The notes below the pieces were generated by a model that did no database searches, was not told where the DNA came from, and saw only the letters and a program-made list of their open reading frames with translations. Both the position numbers and the translations under genes were made by a program. 48,996 nt of DNA from Chara braunii (Eukaryota > Streptophyta > Charophyceae > Charales > Characeae), in contig BFEA01000122.1 in the NCBI GenBank assembly GCA_003427395.1, positions 1,001,819-1,050,814 on the forward strand. The letters run 5' to 3'. Shown here in pieces: positions 33,721-43,263 of this stretch (the first letter of the stretch is position 1; each line of letters opens with the position of its first letter).

Positions 33721-33779
33721 GAATCCCCTCGATAATCTTAAAAAAAAAAAGAAAAAAAAAAGGAATCCCCTCGATAATC
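33721..33779 (+). mobile_element. Tail-only retroinsertion with 17-bp target-site duplication
   Basis: GAATCCCCTCGATAATC occurs at 33721-33737 and again, unchanged, at 33763-33779. Between the copies lie only 25 bases, TTAAAAAAAAAAAGAAAAAAAAAAG in two A-rich runs. This is what target-primed insertion leaves if only the A-tail is copied. The perfect duplication suggests a recent event and shows that the A-tailed LINEs use ordinary staggered cuts. Confidence 0.8.
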
Positions 33780-35929
33780 CATGTGGAACAAGGTGCAACT
33801 TTTTTTTCTTTCTTTTTCGAAGGGGGGAAGAGGGGTCCATCAACCTTGTCATTTTTTTTTCCAAATATAAAACATCAGGCCATGCTCACCTCAACTGCGT
33901 GAAACGACTATCATGGGACATCCTCACCCAGCCAAGGTCCAAAGGAGGCTTCGGAGTCGTTGACCCGGGCCGTGAAATCACAGCACTAATTTTCAAATTC
34001 CTTTTTTTTTTTTTTTTTTTTTTTATAAGCCTAGGTTGATGTAGAGGCTGGATTCTAGACGTATGAGACTCACCTTCAGCACTCGGCCATGTGGCTGAGG
34101 CCCGCTATTCCTATGGGACTCCCTTCCCACCTACCACTCTCGTATTTCTCCCCAGCGCACCCCTACTCCCACTATCCTACCTCAGTGTCCACCACTCAGG
34201 ATCGCTACCCTCCAGTCTGGGGGTGACCTTGACCGGACAGCGGTTGCAGGTACCAGGGCTAAGCTGAGCTTCACCACCCCACTCAGCCCTGATCGAAGCA
34301 AATTCCTAATCCGCCTGCTGATGGGCAATGACATCCCATGGCCCCCTTCACAAGCGGTTAACAGGGACCCCCACTTTTCAGCCCCACATCCAGATTGCTT
34401 GCCTTGCTCCTCCCTCACCTCCGGACCTCAGGTGCACCCTCTGCAATGGCCGACCAACCCGGGCTGGACCATCCTTGCCATGCCCCAGGGAGACAGAGAC
34501 ACAAGCCCGGAGGGGAGGGTGAGGTGGGACCTGCATACAGACCCGGTATGGCCAGCAATGCTGCGCCCTTGGAGAGCATGGCCCCAGACGAAAGCCATCA
34601 CTCCTGAGATGGCATGAAATAAAACGCCAACCACTCTTCTGCCACCCCCAAGTGCTGGACCATAATGAAGTGCCCTGCTCCGTCTGCCACAATTCCAAAT
34701 GGCTCAAATGGGTAAAAGGGTATTTTCGTGGTGGGGGAGATATGGGATGACGGAACTGCCCAGTGGCACTCAGAAGATGCTATCAGTGACAAGTTTGGCC
34801 TCAGAGGCCGCTTCGATCAGGACCTGCGGGACCTCCAAGAAGCGATACCGCTGGCATGGGTAAGGGCTCTCCAGGAAGGCCCTACTATCAACGAAGACGA
34901 CTGGGTGGTGGAACTGCACTCCCTGCAACTCCCCATGATTGTCTACACAATAGTGAAAACACAGCCCGGTTCTCCGCAACTGCATGCCTACCGCCAAGCA
35001 CTACCGGGAGCGTGGCCTGCAATCCAAAGGGATGAGGAGCAGGATTGCCAATGCCGAACCGCCAACTGCATCAGAGTGCAGGTGGTGGAAGATACGGATA
35101 ACAGTATAATACCCTCTACCTGTATGAACCAACCACTCCCCTGTCCCACAGCCAGTTCGATCAGGTGGAATGGGAGTGGCAATGGGGGACTGCGTCCACA
35201 ATGTACCCATGGCAATACACAGCCAAAAACAGGTACAGAGCGACACACACCCTGGTTCGGACCGTGGACAATGTACTAAGGAGATGGGAGAGAGACTCGT
35301 CCATGAAAAAAAGGAAGACTTCAGCAGTCTCAGATGGTCCTCTTACTCCACATTAAACCGACTAACCATGGAGCCTTACAATGGCAAATCGAGGACGGAC
35401 CAGGAGCAAAAAAGGGCTTTTTGGGGGGCGGGGAACTAGGGCGCAGTCACGAAAGCAGTTTCTAAACGCATTTCAAAGTTCAAACTACGTTTTTAAATTC
35501 CAGTCCGGTTGGAAGTTTACAATGAAGTCGAAACTCCGCTTTGCAGAAAAGTCGCACCGCAGAGTTTGTAACTGCAGTTCAGTCAGGCACGTGGCCCGTT
35601 CTTTTTTTTTTTTTTTTTTTTTTAAATCTCGGGCGTGGCTGAGGTTGAATAGTGCTTTGAGCCTTTGACGCAGATTACTGCAGCGAGTTAGTCCATAGCA
35701 TTCATGAACATAGAACGAGCACTCTCACACAAACCAGAGCACTCAAACGATAGCCAGATTCTGAATGCAAAACAAAGCTTACCACTCTTGCATGGAAAAT
35801 GATGACAAACCGCATCGTGAAGTGCTACAAGCAGGCACCTAGCGGTACCTACGCTGGCAGTCGATGCTTTGAGCCGAGACCCAGCCACGCGACAAGATAA
35901 TCTTTTTTTTTCCTTTTTTTCCCCTAATC

Positions 35930-35995
35930 TCGGGCGTGGCCGAGGCATCTCGGCCGTGGCTCAGCCACGTGACAAGATGCCTCGGCCATGCCCGA
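35930..35995. repeat. 20-bp stem hairpin flanked by T-rich and A-rich arms
   Basis: TCGGGCGTGGCCGAGGCATC (35930-35949) pairs with 35976-35995 at 19 of 20 positions. The loop itself contains GTGGCT/AGCCAC. A T-rich run (35903-35925) before and an A-rich run (35996-36015) after can extend the stem. It sits at the centre of the foldback element. Confidence 0.8.
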
Positions 35996-36092
35996 AAAAA
36001 AGAAAAAAGAAAAAGCGGCCATGTGCCTGACTGGACTGCAGCTACAAATTACGTGGTACGACTTTCCTGCAAAGCAGAGTTTTGACTGCACT

Positions 36093-36098
<6 letters not shown>

Positions 36099-36123
<25 letters not shown>

Positions 36124-36253
36124 TGCAGAAGCCCTTTTGCAAGGCCACTATCACGGCAGTGGTAAGAGAACCACCGGAATTGAGGCTTTGGCTGCTGGGC
36201 TGCTCCATCTATTGGTGAGGAGCGACACCTGCTTGAAACCGGGTCCATCGTCC
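36099..36253 (-). mobile_element. LINE 3'-module stub, copy c
   Basis: On minus it reads GGGACGATGGACCCGGTTTC, then GCTCCTCACCAATAGATGGAGC. A hairpin with GGTGGT/ACCACT arms follows, then 26 A residues (the T-run at 36099-36124). Order and orientation agree with the other copies. It lies inside the 35436-36914 element, so it inserted there afterwards. Confidence 0.65.
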
Positions 36254-36469
36254 CTTGAATACAACGATGCAGGTCAATGTTGAGGCTATAGTCATTGTTC
36301 TATTCTACTCTGGAGCACCCAGTATCCCTTGGTCCTGCAAATAGTCCCGTTCCCATTGCGGGACTCCTACTTAACAACTGACCCAGCCCCAACCTAGAAG
36401 TTGTCTGCTGATCTTCCTGAGACTACTTCCAGGTGTCTGCAGCCCCCCTGTGTTTCTGACAGCATCCTT

Positions 36470-36486
36470 TTTTTTTTTTTTTTTTT
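36470..36486. repeat. T-run of 17
   Basis: A homopolymer following GACAGCATCC. It may be the A-tail of a minus-strand retroinsertion, but no module or duplication was found next to it. Confidence 0.6.
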
Positions 36487-37612
36487 CCCTTGCCGGCAAA
36501 CCTGCACCATTTGTATCCGTTGTATGATAGTCACACAGTGATGTTGATGGTGTATTCTTACTACAGAGGCAGGGGAGATGAGACCATATTCTAACTGTGA
36601 CTCCATGTTTCCTCCCTCAGCTCCCCAGCTGTGGTATCGTCTTGGCTTTTCTATACTGGCTATGAAGTATTCTCAGACAAATGCAGACAGTGCAGATAAT
36701 TCCTAATGTTCTGACGTTGTTCAGTTATGCTGTATCCTGAAGTCATGCCTGGCCAGGTGGAATATGGTAGATAGGGGCAGGTATAGATAACCTGCTCGGC
36801 GCTCGCTCCGGATTTGGGAGAATCAATCAGGGGGCAGCGAACTTCCGACCAGACTGGACTGCAGAAACTGTGTTCGAAATGCATTTTGAAAATCAAACCA
36901 TGAACGCACCCTAGTTTTCTCTCTTTTCTTTTATATAGAAATAAACCAGTCCCTCCGCTAGGAGAAGTGATAAGAGCAGCAAAAAGGGCTCCTGCCCCCG
37001 CTTTATACTTATTGCGGACTGATCCCGCCCAGGAAATGGGCTGGAACACTGTCTTTTGGACTGTCCCATGGTAGCACGTCTCAGGCGCTGGTGGGACGCA
37101 GCCTGGCAGTACATCACGGGACAACACCTCTAGTGGGACATAAAGACTCTCCTATTCGGAGTGCTTCCAGGGAATGGAACAGAATGGTCGCACTTCATGG
37201 TCAACCTGTTCCAATACTCCCGCCCGGCGATGCTCATGGCAACATGGCACATGAATACACTTATGAAAGAAACCAACAGACATTTGGATACATACAGGCA
37301 AGGTTTTCCATTGCCCACACGATAACAGGCAAAACACACGACGCCTGGAGAGGCTTGCAATCCAGGCTTAGACAAGCTACTGAAGAACCCAAGCGGAAGC
37401 AAATGGTAGACAACTTCCGTGCAACGTGGGTGGATCAAAACCACAGAGTATGCTCTTTAGACCAACAGCATAACTTGCAGTGGCAACCATGGCTCTCAAC
37501 TGAGAGGCAGTGGGAGTTCCTCCCAACGGACCACTTCACCATTGACTACCAACCAACGAACTTGCTACTGATTCCTACGGATCCTCTGGATATCCTTCCC
37601 GCACTGCCCTGA

Positions 37613-38160
37613 ATCGCCCCACCTGGAATCCCCGCCTTCCCAGGCACTTTTATCCCCCCCCACCCCACCTCCCCCCACCCACCAATCCCACCCCCTCCTC
37701 CTCCCCCTGCATCTCCTACCCAGCCGGCCAGGGGGTCACCTGAGACAGATCAACATGCGGACCTGGCATAGGGGGGTAGACAGAAGGGGTTAAGTAGGGG
37801 ATAAGGGGCCTAATTACTGGTTATAGCTGGCATCTGTAGGGGTTTAGCAGGGGCAAACACAAGGGGTCTAGCAGGGTTAATAGGGGACCAGGGGGCTGAG
37901 TAGTGGCTGCAGGGACACAAAAGGGGTGGACAAGGGCTTGGCCAGGGGTTTATCTGCAGGGAAACAGAAGGGGCGGGGTAGGGTTTTAGCAGGGGAGATA
38001 TCAGCGACCCCCCGGGGTCTGAGAACTGGGCAACAGAACTGCAGGCGGTCCCAGCAGTCAGGGGCCATGGCACAATAGGGACACAGAAACCACGACACAC
38101 ACCCGCACATAAGAACTACCACACCACAATACTGCACAACACACAACCACAACAATCATT
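37613..38160. repeat. C-rich then G-rich low-complexity sequence, LINE-C 3' side
   Basis: 37640-37720 is nearly all C with CCACC and CCTCC phrases. From 37770 to 38000 the plus strand carries many GGGG runs separated by A-rich loops, such as AAGGGG and CAGGGG. 37771-37808 has four G4-6 runs with loops of 9, 7 and 4, a possible G-quadruplex. AC-rich sequence follows. There is no gene. Confidence 0.65.
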
Positions 38161-38377
38161 ACAAACTCTACAAGCTTTTCAATTGCACAGGACACAGAGC
38201 TCAGCTATTGCAATGCAATAACAGGAAGTTGTTTTGTACTCAGTCAGGGGAAGGATCTGCTAGTAGGGTAACGATGGAGCTGGCGGCCAACCGTTGGCTG
38301 AAGAGGTAGGATCCTTCCCAACCCCTCCATCAGACTCCAAGTATTCTTTGAATTTCGTGAGATACGTCTACTGTAAG

Positions 38378-38520
38378 GGAGGCTGGACCCGTTTTTCAGT
38401 AGGTGATGCTCCCCACCAATAGATTGGAGCCCGTCACATGGTTAGTCGAGGTGTCTGCTCATATCAGCACTTCTAGCAGTCCTGTGGTCTGCTTCAAAAA
38501 AAAAGAAAAAAGAAAAAAGA
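38378..38520 (+). mobile_element. LINE 3' module, copy d, with A-rich tail
   Basis: GGCTGGACCCGTTTTTCAG is followed by GCTCCCCACCAATAGATTGGAGC, whose ends pair. A hairpin with AGGTGT/GCACTT arms around CTGCTCATATCA comes next, and then an A-rich tail at 38492-38520. It lies on the same strand as LINE-C and about 750 bp after its ORF2 end, so it may be that element's 3' terminus. Confidence 0.6.
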
Positions 38521-38529
38521 ACCATCCTA

Positions 38530-38930
38530 GAAGGATCATTCTTTGGACAAAATCTGTGATTTTGTCATACACTTCACCGTCTGAGAGAGATACCTCTCCT
38601 CATGCATGGTTGCACCTTTGGGTCCAGATCCTCCACAGCACAGCTTTTCTTCCTAACTGGTGAACCCCCCATTGTAGGTCGGGCAGTGCTCTAGGAGGAT
38701 AACCTTCCAGTTCCACAGCCACTGTGGTTTTCCTGTTAGCCACCTCCATTCCCTGTCCCACCATCTCCACATCAGCACTGCTCTTGGGCAGGACAGGAAG
38801 ATATGTTCTAATGTCCCTCCCCCCCCCCCCCCCCTCTCTCTTTCCTCTACCTGCCGGCCGGGACTGGTCTCCCAGAAAGACGAAGAGTGCAGCGCAAATG
38901 CAGCCAGGACAGAGGCAGGGTTGAACAACA
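38530..38930 (-). pseudogene. LINE fragment: zinc-finger region of ORF2
   Basis: On minus it reads GTLEHIFLSCPRAVLMWRWW, then WLWNWKVILLEHCPTYNGG. In an adjacent frame it continues AVLWRIWTQRCNHA towards 38560. This matches the zinc-finger half and the Trp-rich segment of LINE-A2. A C-run of about 18 (38817-38834) interrupts it. Nothing of the RT core remains. Confidence 0.7.
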
Positions 38931-38946
38931 GGCTAGCTCATTCGCG

Positions 38947-39284
38947 GAATATTCTCAACCACACTTCACACCGCACATTGTAATGTGGCACAATGCACCT
39001 GACTTCTATCAAACAGCACATACACAATTTACATAATGGCACAGCACAAAACAAAACACAACAACACACGGCAACAAACAGACACAATACACCTGTTCTC
39101 CACACAACAGCACATTCACACTAAACGCCCAGGAACACTCTCAGCCACACCTTATTCTGTACATTGTAATATATCATGATGCACCTGAGTTCCACGCCAC
39201 AGCACACGTAATAGCACACACATAGTTTACACAATACCACAGCTAACGACACAACAACACACAGCAACAATCAGACAGACGTGA
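38947..39284. repeat. Diverged 186-bp tandem duplication, AC-rich
   Basis: ACATTGTAATGTGGCACAAT at 38975 returns as ACATTGTAATATATCATGAT at 39161. CACAACAACACACGGCAACA is likewise repeated as CACAACAACACACAGCAACA. The content is mostly CA-rich. There is no gene. Confidence 0.65.
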
Positions 39285-39296
39285 CTGAAAGTCGAC

Positions 39297-39588
39297 AGAC
39301 TATAATTGCATCAATGGCTCCGGTTACTCGTGGCTTTGACAAATTCACGACAGGTAGAGGCAGGGCCGCTCACTGCCCAGCCCTCTCATGCATACTGCCC
39401 CTTTTGTCCACACTGGTTTCGACTCAGACATTGCACTTTACAGGGACGCTGGACCCGATTTCCAGCAGGTGCTGCTCCCCACCGATAGATGGAGCCTCCC
39501 CGGCAATGCTAGTGGTGCCTGCTTTTATAAGCACCTCTAGCAGTTGCTCGGGCTGTTCTTGTAAAAAAGAAAAAAAAGAAAAAAAAAG
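39297..39588 (+). mobile_element. LINE scrap plus 3' module, copy e
   Basis: 39310-39440 reads as a degraded zinc finger, with YCPFCPHWFRLRHCTL in one frame. At 39443 the 3' module follows directly: GCTGGA and TCCAGC pair around CCCGATT, then GCTCCCCACCGATAGATGGAGC. A hairpin GGTGC/GCACC around CTGCTTTTATAA comes next, then an A-rich tail (39559-39588). This is the best-formed copy of the three-hairpin arrangement on the plus strand. Confidence 0.65.
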
Positions 39589-39639
39589 ATATGTTCTAGT
39601 GTCTTTCTGATTTTTTATTTATTTTTTGGTGGGAAGACC

Positions 39640-39796
39640 CCTTGGTTTTTCTTCTCAATAGATTCGTTTTTCTTTTGTCCTTTTCTAAGAAGGGGCAATG
39701 CAATCCCGCAGCCAGCATGCCTCATCCTGTGCACAAAAGACAAAAAATATGGTGGTGTATCTTTCCAGCTTCTAGCAGAAGATTCATTCTAACTTT
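39640..39796 (+). repeat. Interspersed repeat shared with 45108-45275
   Basis: CAATAGATTCGTT, CAGCCAGCATGCCTCAT and ACAAAAGACAAAAAATATGG occur here in order. Close variants occur in the same order at about 45128-45275, including GCGGAAGATCCATT against GCAGAAGATTCATT. The ACAAAAGACAAAAATATGG part also recurs near 39990 and 40127, and inverted near 40300. Function is unknown; it is probably another non-autonomous transposon. Confidence 0.6.
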
Positions 39797-39916
39797 GGGC
39801 ATACTCACACTAGCACTTTTTTACTTATTACTGGACGGAATTGCGGCCAGATGCATCTAAGTCCGGCCGCAAATGCGGTCAGGTAGAGTTAAGACAGTGG
39901 TAGTGTGAGTACACCC
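39797..39916. mobile_element. 120-bp MITE-like element (M2)
   Basis: The left end GGGCATACTCACACTAGCAC is matched by the right end, which reads GGGTGTACTCACACTACCAC on minus (three mismatches in 20). The interior includes a GC-rich palindromic GGACGGAATTGCGGCC segment. No target duplication of three or more bases was found. It abuts a copy of the ACAAAAAATATGG repeat. Confidence 0.6.
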
Positions 39917-39965
39917 TTCGAGCCGTTTGGTGAGCAGTGGAGCGAGGCTGGATCTTGCAGTTATA

Positions 39966-40086
39966 GGGCCTCCCACACCACTCTAGGAATGTGAACAAGA
40001 CAAAAATGTGGCGGGTGCATCTGGCTATGTTCTAGCGGGAAGTTCATTCTCATTTTTCACATTTCGAGAGTGGTGTGGTGATGCCC
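39966..40086. mobile_element. 121-bp MITE-like element (M3)
   Basis: GGGCCTCCCACACCACTCTA pairs with the right end, which reads GGGCATCACCACACCACTCT on minus, with small offsets. The flanks show ATA at 39963-39965 and 40087-40089, a possible 3-bp target duplication. The interior carries a diverged copy of the repeat seen at 39726, 40127 and 45203. Confidence 0.6.
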
Positions 40087-40095
40087 ATACTCTTA

Positions 40096-40339
40096 CGGCC
40101 TCCCTCCACTACTCACCACATGCACAAAAGCCAAAATATGCCGGTGTATTTGTCTATGTTCTAGGAGAAGATTCATTCTGATTTTGCAAATTTGGTGTGT
40201 AGTGCAGGGAGCCCCTTGGCGGGATTGTTTTTTCTCTCTCTGGGCCGTGTATGAGAAGGAATCCTCCGCAAGAACATGGGCATATACACCTCCATACTTT
40301 TTGTCTTTGGTGCATCTGGTGAGTAGTGGAGCAAGACCC
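40096..40339. mobile_element. 244-bp MITE-like element (M4)
   Basis: The left arm (CCTCCACTACTCACC..ATGCAC then an AAAGCCAAAATATG-type repeat) is inverted at the right arm, which ends GAGTAGTGGAGCAAGACCC. Read on minus, that right end differs from the 13627 element's end at one base in 19, so the two belong to one family. Arms are about 95 bp with many substitutions. It is non-autonomous, and no clear target duplication was found. Confidence 0.6.
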
Positions 40340-40464
40340 ATTGTCAGGGAACATGAGCCGTCTCAAAGCGCTGCCATGTCACTGTAATCACGGGCATACC
40401 CGCTTCGCAGCTTTTTTTTGGGGGGGGGTAACTATGCGGGAGCCACAAAAACAGTTCGAAATTC

Positions 40465-43156
40465 ACATCGATGATGTTATTCCTTACAGGGTGGGGGGCA
40501 AAGAATTTCATATTCATACTTCCCATAAGTTGCACCCTTGGTGTTTTCGTTGTAAAGCATATGGAACCTGTTTTCTGACTCTTCTTGTGCGCAAAATCCG
40601 GCGCGCAAGCAAAGAGCAACAGGCAGACTGATTTGGGATTCATTCAAAGCTAACCTATGGCGTACAGTGGATCCCAGTCATGAGGGTTGGGCGTATGTTG
40701 AAGGATCTAGTAAGAGTCAAGGGCCCAAGGGTTGGACATGGGAGCGAGAGGGTGACCCAAATTGGGATTCCAAACCCCCAGATAACTGGTCTCCTCCAGC
40801 CCCTCACCCCCCCTTCCACAAGGAAATGCTACAAAGACCTCCCAATCAAAGCCCGACACTGGTTCTGATTACAGTTCTGGCTCTGGTCCGGGTACAGGTT
40901 CTGATTATATGCCTGGCGCTGCTACAGAGACCTCTCAATCAAAGTCAGGCACTAGTTCTGATTCCGGTTCTGGATCTGGTCCGGGTTCTAATCTTAGTAA
41001 CGGCTCCGATTATATGTTTGGCGCTGGTCTTGATTGTTGTCCTGCTAAAAGTTCAATATTATACGGACCTGATCCCAACAACTATATACAGGAAGGCATT
41101 TCGCCCTCCTCCCTAGGGATTGCAGGTAACAAAGTCGTGGGTGGGACGGACAAGGAGGGTCAGGTAGTCACACCAAGCGGGTTAAATGTTGAAGGAAAAC
41201 ATCCAAGAAATGATCTGCATATGGAACAAAGCCAGGAAAAGGAGGACGAAGGTGACCAGGATATGGGAGAAGATTAACCTCTTACAAGGAAAAAGAAAAG
41301 AAGGGAAAAGAAAAAAACAAGGTTACAAATAGGGGAGGGTTATCATCATGCCATCAGGAATATAGGATAAAAAACAGGCGGTGGTGAAGGAAAGTTCCAA
41401 AGGGAAAGAACTGGACCCAGGAAATATCTCACAAGAAGAATCCCTGGGTGCACAGGAGATCCATGACCCTTTCAAGGACGCATTCGGACCGCCCCCAATG
41501 TATGTAGGCCAACAGGCCCCATCAGATACTCCAATGGATGAGGCACCCTCCCCTAATCATGGAAATGATCAATCTCAAATCCCCATGGAATAGAAGATCG
41601 CTCAGTTGACAGACTGGTTGCTCCAACGACTGAAGACAAAATATGGTACAGCCACTATCGATTTTTGGGATACTTCATATATTCAGTTGGTCAACATGCT
41701 AAATAGTTCGAGCCTCAAAAAGGTTCTGCAGGAGGGGTTACCTCCTGGTACAAATTGGCCAACGGTAAGCAGGAGAATGCTGCAAATGGTAATTTTCATG
41801 TTTCAGGGGCCCCCCTCTCCACAAGGTGAGCCACAGGTAGGTGAGGGATCTGAATCTGCATTAGTACCTGTGTTCTCAGAGGTGACTCAACTTTCTGGGT
41901 CCCGGATTTTACCGTGTCAGGGGTCAGAAGAGGAGATAACGGCGCAGGAGAAACAACAAGGACCTAGTGGCGGTTCAGATTTTGCCTCCCTTGGGACACA
42001 TGGATGTGCAAAATCTGACGCTCGGAATATGGTGGAGATATGGATTAATAAAAATGGGAAAGAAGAAGAACAAAAAAAAAAATACTAAAATAAAAGAAAT
42101 AACATTACTTATGGATGGGAGTCTGATATTCAAGAGAGGGTGAGAGCGATTATGCTAGGGGGGAAAGTAAATCCGATATCACCCCAGGGGGAAGATTTGA
42201 CAAAAGAACTGACGCTCGATCAAGACTCCGAGCAACAATGGCAGCAACAACATCGGGAGGATCATACAAGGCAATTATTAGCGGGGCAGCCTCAGGGAGT
42301 ATCTGGTGAAAACGGTGAAAATGGTCAATCCCAGCCGCAATTTTTGCGACAAGTACCACAGCTACAGTTACCGGGCCAGTCTTAAGGAGAGCAGATATCC
42401 CAACAAATGTTGCAATATTCTCAGCAACCTGAGAGAGATGAGAAGATGCTGTTGTTACAAGATCCAGTGCTGCAACAACAAGAGGAGCAACATGTGTTAG
42501 AGTCACATTTGTTGCAACAACCTTTACAAGAACAGCAGTTGAAGCAACAACCGAAACAAATAGTCATTAGTGCACGAGGGTCTGCACACCAAGGATATCA
42601 CATACATGAAGGGTTAGTTTCTTTCCCTATGCCTGTTTCACAAGAAGCAGGCAAAAGACAGAAATTGAGACATATCCTTGAAAAAGGTCTCGCCAACAGG
42701 TCGCAACCATCGAAGGGGAATTTGGTTATTCCTGTCAGAAAGAGAAGCGGGAAATGAGAAATAGGCCTGTCCCCAATTGGGCAAGAACAATATCGGGGAA
42801 TGACCTTAAGGGGATGAACCACATATGTGGATTATCATAATATTAATAACGACTGGGCCTTCAAGTGGGATCTTCACGACTTTCTATCCAAACACTACGA
42901 TCCTGGGCCCCAGACAGTTCTCACTGAAGTAGGCGATCGGGCACAAATAGCCAAATGCGATACCTTTGTTAGGTTCGAAGATCGGGAGGAGGCGGGCTTG
43001 AAATGGTATCCGCACTCTGCCTGGATGGATCTGCAGTATCTCAAGCTTAAGGCAAACTCAGTCTGGTTTGTGGCAGAGGTGGCATTCTTTCTGTGCTCCA
43101 TTCTAAGCAGGGGAATCTTTCAGTCATCTTCAATCTTGGATAAGGGGATTGGGTGA
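40465..43156 (+). pseudogene. LINE-A3 ORF1, frameshifted
   Basis: Readable pieces start with EIHIDDVIPYRVGGKEF and HKLHPWCFRCKAYG (40465-40570), the zinc-knuckle region, which a frameshift cuts before its His. At 40667 follows SHEGWAYVEG and GPKGWTWE. A Ser/Gly/Asp-rich segment at 40831-41010 holds two 93-bp units in frame. From 41381 an IHDPFKDAFGPPP motif is shared with A1. An in-frame TAG at 41591 precedes LTDWLLQRLKTKYG. 42230-42560 is Gln-rich (LLQQPLQEQQLKQQ). The C-terminal segment at 42827-43156 has LKWYPHSAWMDLQYLKLK, matching A1 and LINE-B. At least five breaks make it a pseudogene. Confidence 0.75.
40831..41016 (+). repeat. Two 93-bp in-frame repeats within ORF1
   Basis: ACAAAGACCTCCCAATCAAA at 40831 recurs as ACAGAGACCTCTCAATCAAA at 40924, a 93-bp (31-codon) step. 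The units encode T-x-T-S-Q-S-K, then a Ser/Gly/Pro-rich stretch and GSDYM(P/F)GA. The step preserves the reading frame. Confidence 0.75.
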
Positions 43157-43263
43157 GGCTATAATAAATAATGGGTCTTAAGGATTTTTAATATTCAAAG
43201 TTTACGGATGGAGGTTCTCCAAGCATATTATGGAAAAAAAACCTCTTGGAGCCGTGTCATCAT

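Larger units (their letters stand above)
35436..36914. mobile_element. 1.48-kb inverted-repeat (foldback) element inside LINE-C
   Basis: The left end CTAGGGCGCAGTCACG is matched by the right end, which reads CTAGGGTGCGTTCATG on the minus strand. Similarity continues imperfectly for about 80 bp. A second inverted pair lies inside (35524-35600 with 36010-36088), with about three quarters identity by eye. LINE-C ORF2 is interrupted exactly here. The CTAGGG/TAGGG termini recall hAT-type ends, but I found no 8-bp duplication and no transposase, so superfamily is open. It contains T-runs, a strong hairpin (35930-35995) and a minus-strand LINE 3' stub (36099-36253). Confidence 0.6.
33880..37612 (+). 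pseudogene. LINE-C ORF2 C-terminal half, interrupted
   Basis: It begins with KRLSWDILTQPRSKGGFGVVD (33890-33970), the W...PK..GG.G..D motif after the RT thumb. A T-run at about 33999-34024 interrupts it. At 34728-35100 a conserved segment (IPLAWVRALQEGPTINEDDWVVE) matches A2 and A4. GALQWQIEDGP near 35370 is the start of the zinc-finger region. The reading is then cut by the 35436-36914 element and resumes at about 36985 with CPRFIL...LEHCLLDCP and LRRWWDAAWQYI. The C-terminal tail ends at the stop near 37612 after TDPLDILPALP. Several frameshifts and stops make it non-functional. A C-rich stretch follows. Confidence 0.7.
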
